Assembly (NCBI GenBank): GCA_023935145.1
Contig: CM043700.1
Span: 100,234,400 to 100,298,399 of the forward strand
Direction of reading: 5' to 3'
Length of the DNA stretch: 64,000 nt
Source of the DNA: Bretschneidera sinensis
Lineage: Eukaryota > Streptophyta > Magnoliopsida > Brassicales > Akaniaceae
Shown here: positions 56,151 to 64,000 of the stretch, in pieces
Layout: every line of letters starts with the position of its first letter
Position numbering within the stretch: position 1 is the stretch's first letter
The notes under the pieces: generated by a model
The model's input: the letters and a program-made list of their open reading frames with translations, nothing else
Told to the model about the DNA's origin: nothing
Database searches by the model: none
Program-made: the position numbers and the translations under genes

Positions 56151-56506
56151 AGTTGGATAACACTCCCATTGTAGGCGTCATCCGAACTATCTTTGGAGGG
56201 AAAGCGTCAGGAGGAGAGTCCTCTATAGGATCGGTTGAAGGGCCAATAAAAAAAATGCGAGTCAACCAAACCATCACCTTCTTGGATGAAAATCTTGAAA
56301 GATTAAAATTTTTACACGATGATTTAGTCATCGTAACATTAGTCATCTCGAACTTTGCAGTAAAAAGGATCCTACGGGAAAATGGATTATCCCAAGACAT
56401 ATTGTACTTCGACGCTTTCGTGAAGATGAAGCTGTCAGAAGACCGTTTGAAACCAACTAACTTCCCCTTGTACGGGTTCTCGGGTGATCTGGTTTATCCA
56501 AAAAGA
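56151..56506 (+). pseudogene. Element J protease, first part
   Basis: IVGVIRTIFGGKASGGESSI is the conserved opening before protease in Tat elements. ITFLDENLERLKFLHDDLVI and LVISNFAVKRILRENGLSQD follow. The active-site DNGSSADIL-type box is changed to ENGLSQDIL. LYGFSGDLVYPKRSIKLLVI leads into the LINE target site at 56507. The rest resumes at 61922. Confidence 0.88.
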
Positions 56507-56659
56507 AGTATAAAGCTGCTAGTAATCAAGAAAGAGCTCTTAGTCAGTACGGGCAAGTAAGAGAGAGAAGCTCTCAACTGCTATAGTAACTTGTCCATGG
56601 TTCTCGCTCTTATCTCATCCCCCCCTGTTCTTTGTATCAATATCACTGCTCTCCCTAGC

Positions 56660-58450
56660 ATGGGAAAGAAGAAGTCCAGTAGGAAGCCTCCCTAAACAGT
56701 CCAAGAGAAGAAAGACTTGGAATTTGTTCAAAATCATTTCAAATCCAAAGCTGCTACAGTACCGGATTTGCGTCAGGAAGTTCCAGTAGACTCCAGTAAG
56801 ATTGAGTCAAGAGGATCAAGCAAAGAGTCAGAAAGCTTTTCCTACTCCTTGGGAGAGGAAGAATTGAAGTCTTTGAGACTTGAGTTGGAAGGCTCTGTCT
56901 CGGGCAATGAAGAAAGTTCTCTCAGAGCATCAATGGTGAACAGTAACCAAAATCGAGCTAAGGCAATGAAGGCAATGCAGGAAGATACTCAGGCTTCAAA
57001 GGATGAGAACCTAAGCTCCTCTAAAGAGAGTGATGAGGATTTAGTATAGAAAGGATCCTATTCTTCCAGTGAGGAAGATGATTCCAGCTGCCAAGCTACT
57101 GTTCACGGAGGACCTGTTACAGCAGGTCAAGGAAAGAAAAAGATAAGAAATGGGACCAGGCTTCACTCTCCTTTGAAAGATGGGAGTCCCCCTATTGGTT
57201 CCAGTTCCAATGAGCCTTTCCAAAGGCAGGATGCATCCTCTGGTGCTCAAGAAAAAACAAGTGCTAAAGGCCATGTTAATAGTGGCAATACTCCCCTGGA
57301 GGAAAGCTAGAAAGCTCCTTGGGTAAGCTTATTTGCTGACAATAGAAAGCAAAGTAAGAGCTTACAACTCTCTACTATTGAAAGTGAGGGAGATACAGTA
57401 TGTGTTACAGAACAAAACATTGAGGAAGTGTTTGGAGACTACCCTTACTGCTTGGTAGGGCATTTTGCTGGAAGGTTCCCAAGGAGGGCTACCCTGAAGA
57501 TGCTCACAGACTCCTAGAAGGTAAAAGTTCTAACCCAATTCCATGATAGTGGTTGGATTGTATTCAAATTTGAAAATACTGAAGCTAGTATGAAATGTTT
57601 TGCAAGAAGGACCCTATCAAGTATATGGTAGACCTTCACTCTTGAAATCCATGCTTAAATTTTTTCAATTTGGTAATGCAGAAATAAGCACTATCCCTAT
57701 TTGGATTCAGCTAAAGGGTTTGCCCCTTGAGTTGTGGACTGCAAACTGCTTAAGTAAGATTGGCTCCCAACTTGGAAAGCCCCTATATGCTGACCAGTTT
57801 ACTAATAATAAAGAAAGAATTTCATATGCCAGGTTGCTTGTGGAGATTGATGTAACAAAGAAAATTAAATTCTCTGTGCCAGTTAGTTTCCCTAATGGGA
57901 ACACCTTTGAGCAAAAGGTATCTTATGAAAACCTTCCTAGGTACTGCTCCAAGTTTAAGGTCCTTGGCCATGACCTCTACTCCTGCAGCCTAAATGTGAA
58001 ACCAGATAAAGGGAGAAAGCAGAATGGTAAGGGGACAAAAATAGTAAGACAATAAGGGACTAAAGCTCCTCTCACTACTGACAAGGGGGGAACTCCTAAG
58101 ATGCTGAGACAGTGGGGGTTGGCCCTTGTCCAGTTCCTCCAACTATAGGAAAGACAACTCAAGAATCTAGAGGTACTGTCCAAGTAGTGACTCTACCAGA
58201 AGGGGAGGGTTCCAGCAGCAAAGAAACAAGGGTAGATGGAGACCATGGGCATGTATCAGCCCCAGTTCTTTTGGATTCAGTTAATAAGCCCTTCCATCCT
58301 ATTGTCCTCCCTGATACTTGTGTGATGCCCAAGGAGACAGGAGTGCAAGGGAGCAGCATCCCTACAGTAAAGAAGAAGAAAGGAAAAACAGGCTTAAAAG
58401 ATCCTCATACAGTTAGGAAGGGAGGGAAAACCTCCCAAAACCCTCAATGA
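56660..58450 (+). pseudogene. LINE ORF1 (DUF4283 and CCHC, RNA-binding)
   Basis: From ATG 56660 (MGKKKSSRKPP) the frame meets stops at 56693, 57047 and 57308. The Ser/Glu-rich N-terminal half ends and the DUF4283 domain follows (APWVSLFADNRK, YCLVGHFAGRFP, then FHDSGWIVFKFENTEAS). A frameshift near 57600 leads to EGPYQVYGRPSLLKSMLKFF and IPIWIQLKGLPLELWTANCL. The knuckle at 57937-57985 is CSKFKVLGHDLYSC, with the second Cys replaced by Phe. The last section 58112-58450 is open and ends TGA overlapping the ORF2 start. ORF1 protein would coat LINE RNA. Confidence 0.86.
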
Positions 58451-59187
58451 TTGTAGCATGCTGGAACATCAAGGGTTTCCACAAACCCCTGAAGCACAAT
58501 GGGGTGTTGCACCTAATGAAAAGCAATAGGGTTAATGTGATGGGAATTTTGAAGTCCAAGCTTGATAAAGATAAGCTGCTCAGAATCATGGGCAACAAGT
58601 TCAACCTTCGGAGACAGATTAATAATTTTTCAGCTCATCCTGCTAGCAGAATTTTGGTGCTGTGGGACCCTTCTAAGGTCAGTATTTCTATAATTGAAGC
58701 TTGCCCCCAAGTTATTCATTGTAATGTTCTATGTTTAATCTCCTCTTGTAAATTTGTAGTAAGCTTTGTATATGGTTTTAATTCCATTGTTGCTAGAAGA
58801 CCCCTGTGGGATAATCTTTGTAACTTTAGTTATGATAACCCAGCCCCTTAGCTTATTTTGGGGGATTTCAACAATGTTTTTGCTGCTGATGAGAAAGCTA
58901 ATGGGCTGCCTGTTACAGACTATAAGTTAAGGGACCCTTCATTTTTTTGTAGAGAAACTAATTTAACAGATGTCAGTGTTACTGGGTGCTTGTTTACTTG
59001 GTCTAATAACAAAATCTGGAGTAAACTGGATAGAGTAATGGTGAATAATGAATGGTACCATAAGGGGCTTAGAGCCCAGGGTACATTCCTTCTTGCTGGA
59101 TGCCTTTTTGATCATTCTTCATGCCTTGTTAACTTGCTGGATGAAGTTAGTGGGGGCAGAAGATCCTTTAAGTTCTTTAATATATAG
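58447..59187 (+). pseudogene. LINE ORF2, endonuclease domain (APE-like)
   Basis: It starts MIVACWNIKGFHKPLKHNGV with the catalytic Asn (WNIKG). The next box reads VMGILKSKLDK, where plant L1s have the metal-binding Glu (LLETK-like); here it is Lys. SFVYGFNS, then after a stop at 58850 LILGDFNNVFAADEKANG (GDFN), CLFTWSNNKIWSKLDRVMVN and the DHSSCLV end follow. The domain nicks target DNA for target-primed reverse transcription. The lost Glu and stops at 58850 and 59186 make it inactive. Confidence 0.9.
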
Positions 59188-61069
59188 ACAGATCATGATA
59201 AGTTTCTTGATACTATAAGATCTCACTAGGGCAGAACCTTGGGAGGTACTAAACTGTTTAAACTGTGTAGAAACTTGAAAGCTCTCAAACCCCACTTTAA
59301 ACTGCTCAATGAGAAACACTTCAGCCACATTTCAGGCTGTGGAGGCTTCACAAAAGTCGACTAGTCTCCAAAGGGAGCTACATGATAATTCTTCTGATTT
59401 AGAGCTTCAAACTATGGTGACTACTCAAAAGCTGAAGGCCTTTCAGCTAGCTGAAGCTGAGAGGAGCTTCCTATCACAGCAGGCTAAATGCAGATACTTT
59501 CTCAACAGTGATAGGGGTTCAAAATTTTTTCATGCCTTGTTAAAAAGGAAGACTAGTAAAAACCATATAGCTACTGTTGTCTCCACAAATAGGTCACAGA
59601 CTGCCTTTGAAGCTGAAGTGGTAGAGGAATTCCTAAAGTTCTATAACGACCTTTTAGGATCTTCTTCCAGTTGTAGGCCCCTTGACATGGTGGTCATTAG
59701 AGAAGGTCCTTTAATCCAAGAGAGTCAAGCTGATCTACTAATTAAGGAAGTCACAGTGGAAGAGATCAAGGAAGCCCTTTGGAGTATAGGGGAGGATAAG
59801 TCCCCTGGTCCAGATGGCTATTCTTCCAGATTTTTCAAGAAAGCATGGGATGTAATCAACCAAGATATCATTGAGGCTGTGCAGGAATTTTTCCAGAATG
59901 GGAGGTTACTTAAACAGTTAAATCATACCTCCCTTGCTTTGATCCCTAAATTTAAACAAGCTTCTAAAGTGGAGGATTGCAGACCTATAGCTTGTTGTAA
60001 TGTGATATATAAGATCATCTCTAAGATCCTAGCCTCCAGATTAGCCCCTTGCCTGGACTGCATTGTCAACCCAGCTCAGGCTGCTTTCATTAAATCTAGA
60101 AGCATGGCTGAAAACATCTACCTAGTCTAGGAGTTGCTCAGGAAATGCTGTAGGAAAAGAATCTCACCAAGTTGTATGATCAAGATAGACATTAGAAAAG
60201 CTTATGACACTGTTGAGTGGGAGTTTCTGAATAGTTTAATGGTTGGTCTTGGGTTTCCAGATAAATTCAGAAAATGGATCATGGAATGTGTAACTTCAAC
60301 GGCCTTCTCTCTATCCATTAATGGGAGTCTGCATGGTTTCTTTGTTGGTAAAAGGGGCCTCACACAAGGAGACCCCCTCTCCCCATATTTGTTTGTCATG
60401 ATTGTGGAGTACTTGTCTAGACTTCTTAGGAGATTGAATGAAGAGGATGGGTTCATATATCACCCTAAGTGTGACAAAGTCAAGATCACCCACTTGGCTT
60501 TTACTGATGACCTCATTCTCTTTGCTAGAGGGGATGCTAGGTCTATTGGGCAGCTAATGAAATGTGTCAACCAATTCAGTGAGTGCTCTAGGCTACAAGA
60601 AAGCTTGTCCAAATCAAACATTTTCCATGCTGGAGTCCAAGCTGCAGAGTTAATGGAAATCAGAAGGATTACTAGAATGGAGGATGGTAGCCTCCCTTTC
60701 AAATACTTGGGGCTTCCCCTGGATTCAGCTAGATTAAATGCTACTCACTACTCCCCCCTCATTGAAAAAATATCTGGTTACATAAATGTCTGGGCTGGTT
60801 TTTCTTTGTCCTATGCTGGCAAAACAGAACTGATCAAATCAGTGCTTCAAGGGGTGGAGTGTTTTTGGCTTGCCATATTCCCTATCCCTGGCAACATCCT
60901 AGAGAAAATAATTAGGATGCGCAGATCATTTCTATGGAATGGCAGGAGCTATGGTATGAGGAAGGCTTTTGTAGCCTGGGTTGATTTATGCAAACCAAAA
61001 ACTGAAGGAGGTTTAGGCCTGGTAGACTTAAAAGCATGGAACAAGGCACTCCTAACTAGGGTCCTATAG
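59188..61069 (+). pseudogene. LINE ORF2, reverse transcriptase domain
   Basis: Homology resumes in the frame opening at 59309: EAERSFLSQQAKCRYFLNSD, then SPGPDGYSSRFFKKAWDV, LALIPKFKQASKVEDCRPIA and KILASRLAPCLDCIVNPAQA. A TAG at 60128 interrupts. Palm motifs follow: MIKIDIRKAYDTVEWEFLNS (first catalytic Asp), RGLTQGDPLSPYLFVMIVEY, and the active-site box THLAFTDDLILFARGD (FTDD, normally FADD). FKYLGLPLDSARLNATHYSP and GGLGLVDLKAWNKALL end the block. All three catalytic Asp residues remain. Two stops break the frame. Confidence 0.93.
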
Positions 61070-61797
61070 AACATCTGCATGAGGAAAGACTCTCTATGGA
61101 TTCAGTGGGTTCAGCACTATTATTTGATGAACAGATCCATTTGGCAGATCATGGCAAGAAAGGATGACTACCCCCTCTGGAAGAAAATTCTAGAAATCAG
61201 AAATGACTTGACTGGCCAGTCAACTTCTACTCAGCAGGCCAGGGAAAGAATAATGTAATAGAAGGACCAGAATGATCTGTGTATAAAAAAGATCTACAAC
61301 TCAATCAAGCTGAAAGGAAATGTGGTCAGTTGGGCTTCCTTGGTGTGGAATGGTCACTGCCCCCCTAAGCACTCCTTTATTCTTTGGCTGGCCATAAAGA
61401 ACAGGCTTCTCACAAAGGATAGACTACAGCTGGATGGAGAAGATAAACTCTGCCCTCTATGTAAAGAGCATGATGAGTCTAGGAAGCACCTTTTCTTCTC
61501 ATGCCGGATTAGTAAGGAAACCTGGGAAACCATCAAAGTTTAGCTTGGTAGCAGAAGACAAATGACTACAATTGAAAGTGCAATCAAGTGGACCAGGAAA
61601 GTAAGAGGATCTAGCCCCCCAGCCATAGCAAAAAGGATAGTCCTAGCTTGCACAGTGTACAGTATATGGATGGCTAGAAATGCTAAAATATTTGAGCAAA
61701 CCTCAATTCAACCTATCAGCCTAGCCAAGAAGATCCAAATTGTGATTTATAGAATTGTGTATGCTTTTTGCACAGAGATTAGGCTTCTTTTGTAAGT
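61070..61797 (+). pseudogene. LINE ORF2, zf-RVT and C-terminal end
   Basis: After the stop at 61067 the frame continues (RKDSLWIQWVQHYYL), with two more stops at about 61258. The zf-RVT domain is VVSWASLVWNGHCPPKHSFI, WLAIKNRLLTKDRLQ and CPLCKEHDESRKHLFFSCRI, i.e. CX2C...HLFFxC. A final part (KRIVLACTVYSIWMARNAKI) ends at 61795. An RNase H domain, present in some plant L1s, is not seen. Confidence 0.88.
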
Positions 61798-61921
61798 TTA
61801 TTTTTGTTTTCTGTATATGCTCTCATTGTAAATCCTTTAGGTATGCCCAGTGATTTTTTGTACATTTTTTTATTAATACAAGCTTTATTTATTGATAAAA
61901 AAAGCATAAAGCTGCTAGTAA

Positions 61922-62402
61922 CGACCGGGACCTCGCCTCATCAAACCACCATCTTGAGCACTTAATTAGTTATCGATCTCACTTTCTCTTACAATGCGAT
62001 CCTCGAGCGACTAGGGTTGAATGCCATGAAAGCAGTAATCTTGACATACCATTTGAAAATGAAGTTCCAAATAGAGAATGGGATAGGAGAAGTGAAAGGT
62101 AACCAAGCAGCAGCCCAGACCTGTTACTTGGCCACAGTAAAGGGGAAAGATAAGGTCGACGTCCATCGGATAGAGGACTTAAAAGATGACACCAAAGCAC
62201 AAGGAGTTAGTAATAGTACCCCTCGATGGAGAAGAGCTAGAGAAGGTTATACAGATTGGCACAGGTTTGGAGGGAGAACTCCATACGCAACTAGTTTCTT
62301 TCCTCAAAGAAAAAAAAAAGCTGTATTTTCTTGGTCCACAACTGACATACTAAGCATCAACCCAAAGATAATGATGCATCGGTCAAATATAGACCCTAGT
62401 TA
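61922..62402 (+). pseudogene. Element J protease, second part, and PR-RT linker
   Basis: The continuation after the LINE is DLTFSYNAILERLGLNAMKA (usual form YNAILGRPxLN), ILTYHLKMKFQIENGIGEVK and GNQAAAQTCYLATVKGKDKV. The frame 62017-62403 is open but changes register near 62210, where homology to the linker ends. Confidence 0.87.
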
Positions 62403-62962
62403 GAAGCCCATTATTCAAAAAAAATGAGCATTTGTAGTAGAGAGATAGCTAGCTAGCAATGAAGTAGTCGACAAACACCTAGAAGTAGGATTCATCAAAG
62501 ACATTAACTACCCTCAGTGGCTAGCGAATGTAGTGATGGTAAAAAAAGCAAATAAGAAATAGAGTATCTGCATTGACTACACCGATCTAAACAAAGCATG
62601 TCCCAAAGACAGCTTTTCTCTGCCGAGAATTGACCAGCCAGTCGACACAACCTCGAGGTATGAAATATTGAGTTTCATGGATGCCTACTCACGCTACAAC
62701 CATATCAGAATGTATGAAACATACTAACCGAATACTGCCTTCATGACAAAAAAGGCCTTTACTACTACAACGTAATGCCCTTTGGGTTGAAGAACAGCAG
62801 GGCAACATACCAAAGGCTCATTAATAAATTGTTTAAAGATCAGATCGGAAGAAACATGGAGCTATATGTTAATGACTTGTTGGTAAAAATCATTCAAACT
62901 GTACACCACATAGCCGACTTGGAAGAATGTTTTTCGGTGCTAAGAAAACATCAGATGAAGCT
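62403..62962 (+). pseudogene. Element J reverse transcriptase, first part
   Basis: VDKHLEVGFIKDINYPQWLA, VVMVKKANKK, ICIDYTDLNKACPKDSFSLP, ILSFMDAYSRYNHIRM (first catalytic Asp), VMPFGLKNSRATYQRLINKL and the active-site region MELYVNDLLVKI (YVDD changed to YVND) are all readable. Stops lie near 62400, 62560 and 62726. Element K interrupts the thumb at 62963. Confidence 0.9.
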
Positions 62963-63487
62963 TGATAAGAGCCATAAAATGCATTATAATCGTACTTATT
63001 TGTTAGCACTTTAGGGTTGATTTAGGTCTTAATTGCATTTTTATTCATTAACAACTCTAAAGTGGTATTTTTGGAGCATTAACTTATTTCGGTGCATTTT
63101 TCAGGTATCTTGATCTAAAAGAGATGGAAGAGCTATCATCATTTTAAACACAAAGCTCCATTGAACACTCAAGCAAAACAATGGTCGTGGAAGAGCTAAG
63201 ATGAAGAGAAACTAAGAAAGGAGTTTTCACTAAGTTGCTGGAGTTGCTATACAAATCAATCATCTTTACAAATTAAACTGTATTGATGTAGGAAGAACCA
63301 GGAAGTTTTCCATATATGTTCAGAAAGATCTGGAAGTCTACTTTGTGGAGGATTTTACGGTTCATTAAAATCATTTTTCTAGAGAAAGTTATGGCGATTT
63401 TAGCGGACAGAGGTCAGACCTCCTGGTTCAGCATCAGCCCGCACCACACCTCACAACACTAAAATGCACAGAGAGGACAAAAACTCA

Positions 63488-63640
63488 AGGCTGCAGCGCC
63501 AGGATGTTGGCGCTATAGCGCTGGTAGCTGACACAAAGAAGGAATTGGACAGAAAGTTGGCGCTGCAGCGCCAGAATTAGGGTTTTTTTTGTGTCTTGGC
63601 GTTGCAGCGCTTGGATGTTGGCGCTGCAGCGCCAGCCCAT
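63488..63640 (+). repeat. GC-rich palindrome cluster in the K LTR
   Basis: GGCGCTGCAGCGCC, a perfect 14-bp palindrome, is at 63559-63572 and 63620-63633. GCGCTATAGCGC, perfect over 12 bp, is at 63510-63521. Variants GCTGCAGCGCC and GGCGTTGCAGCGC lie at about 63490 and 63598. It lies just upstream of the TATA box. Confidence 0.9.
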
Positions 63641-63650
63641 GAATTTTGAA

Positions 63651-63660
63651 TCTATAAATT
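63651..63660 (+). promoter_or_regulatory. Element K LTR TATA box
   Basis: TCTATAAATT lies about 18 bp downstream of the last palindrome. A purine-rich leader (GAACGGGAGGCAGAAAAG) follows. The position relative to the palindromes matches A, D and H. Confidence 0.6.
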
Positions 63661-64000
63661 AAAATTCTAGCTGAACAAGAACGGGAGGCAGAAAAGAGAA
63701 GAAAGAAAACAGAATTTGGAGGAGAGGAGACACGAAAGGAGGCTTGGAGACACTCCGGGAGGCTACGCATCAAGCTTTTAATCATTCTTCTCCGGTTTTG
63801 TATTCTTTTATTCTATCTATGTTGATGTTTTATAATATGAACATGGGTTGTTTGAACATGATTATGGAGTAGATATTTTTGTGTTAAGGATAGATGGATC
63901 CTAGACCTTTATCTTGAGTTGTTGTTTGGACAAGTAGAATATAATTTGTTTTTCAAAGAGTGTGTTTTATTGTTCTTAATGCTTTTTATTATTTTGATCC

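Larger units (their letters stand above)
56526..61902 (+). mobile_element. L1-type LINE, nearly full length
   Basis: The 5,377-bp insertion is bounded by a 19-bp target duplication with one mismatch (AGTATAAAGCTGCTAGTAA at 56507-56525, AGCATAAAGCTGCTAGTAA at 61903-61921). It ends in TTTATTTATTGATAAAAAAA, the A-rich 3' end expected of L1 elements. Order: ORF1 (DUF4283 and CCHC), ORF2 with endonuclease, reverse transcriptase, zf-RVT and a C-terminal RNase-H-less tail. Both ORFs carry stops. It split the protease of J in the sense orientation. The 5' end seems complete or nearly so. Confidence 0.95.
54077..62962 (+). mobile_element. Ty3/gypsy element J (Tat/Ogre-like), truncated and interrupted
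   Basis: J has a partial left LTR (54077-54398), a primer-site-like sequence, gag, protease and part of RT on the plus strand. A 5.4-kb LINE splits the protease region. Element K cuts the RT at 62962, after HHIADLEECFSVLRKHQMKL. The gag and protease motifs differ from those of A, B, D and H and are of the Tat/Retand/Ogre kind. The frames are heavily decayed. The first part of its LTR is missing; G may have inserted there. Confidence 0.87.
62963..64000 (+). mobile_element. Element K left LTR (Ty3/gypsy), runs off the window
   Basis: The LTR starts TGATAAGAGCCATAAAATGC after the RT of J (flank AAGCT at 62958-62962). Its first 170 bp resembles the U3 start of A and D (GTTAGCACTTTAGGGTTGAT, CAACTCTAAAGTGGTATTTT, TTTCGGTGCATTTTTCAGGTA). 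From about 63255 to 63420 it matches the block found in B and I instead. A palindrome cluster (63488-63640), a TATA box at 63651-63660 and an A/G-rich transcribed leader follow. The end is outside the window, so whether K is a solo LTR or a full element is unknown. Confidence 0.82.

Overview
The window is plant nuclear DNA made almost entirely of nested, decayed retrotransposons. I found no host gene outside transposable-element sequence, and no tRNA, rRNA or CRISPR array. The evidence is as follows. There are Ty3/gypsy elements with DLGAS-type proteases, GPF/Y-less integrases and tRNA-Asp-like primer sites; these belong to the plant Tat/Athila branch. There are Ty1/copia elements with YVDD reverse transcriptase and a tRNA-iMet primer site. 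There is an L1-type LINE whose ORF1 is of the DUF4283 plus CCHC kind. All of these are typical of flowering plants, probably a eudicot with a repeat-rich genome. Species cannot be read from the sequence.

Layout, with element letters used throughout. 1-12456: Ty3 element A (minus, cut by the window start) sits inside the left LTR of Ty3 element B (plus, 4506-8369, internally deleted). B sits in the RNase H region of Ty1/copia element C (plus, 8370-12456), whose 3' end is duplicated (LTR, shortened internal part, LTR) and carries a solo LTR E (10846-11821). 12457-13096 is unassigned. 13097-54076: one Ty1/copia element G (plus) is swollen to 41 kb by insertions. These are copia F (14047-33098, minus), which contains Ty3 element D (17107-30064, minus), which contains a solo LTR I (23605-24877, minus); then Ty3 element H (33794-45526, minus); then an unclassified stretch 47466-53220 holding a decayed plant-mobile-domain reading frame. 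54077-64000: Ty3 element J (plus, Tat/Ogre-like) is interrupted by a nearly full-length L1 LINE (56526-61902) and then by the left LTR of Ty3 element K (62963 to the window end).

Target-site duplications are exact for E (AAAAG), I (GATCT) and H (TGTAT). They differ at one base for F (TAATA/CAATA), D (AGTGG/AATGG on the element strand) and the 19-bp LINE duplication. The insertion order is therefore G before F before D before I, G before H, C before B before A, and J before both the LINE and K. Nearly every reading frame carries stops or frameshifts, so the elements are now non-autonomous.

Three signals go beyond ordinary annotation. First, clusters of perfect 12-14 bp GC-rich palindromes, different in each family, lie upstream of the TATA box in LTRs of both Ty3 and Ty1 elements, and again upstream of a putative internal promoter in H. 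Second, Ty3 elements D and H carry an extra reading frame downstream of integrase, preceded by its own promoter-like leader. Third, about 1 kb of 3' non-coding DNA is shared between the different Ty3 elements B and H, at an identity that looks higher than that of their coding parts.
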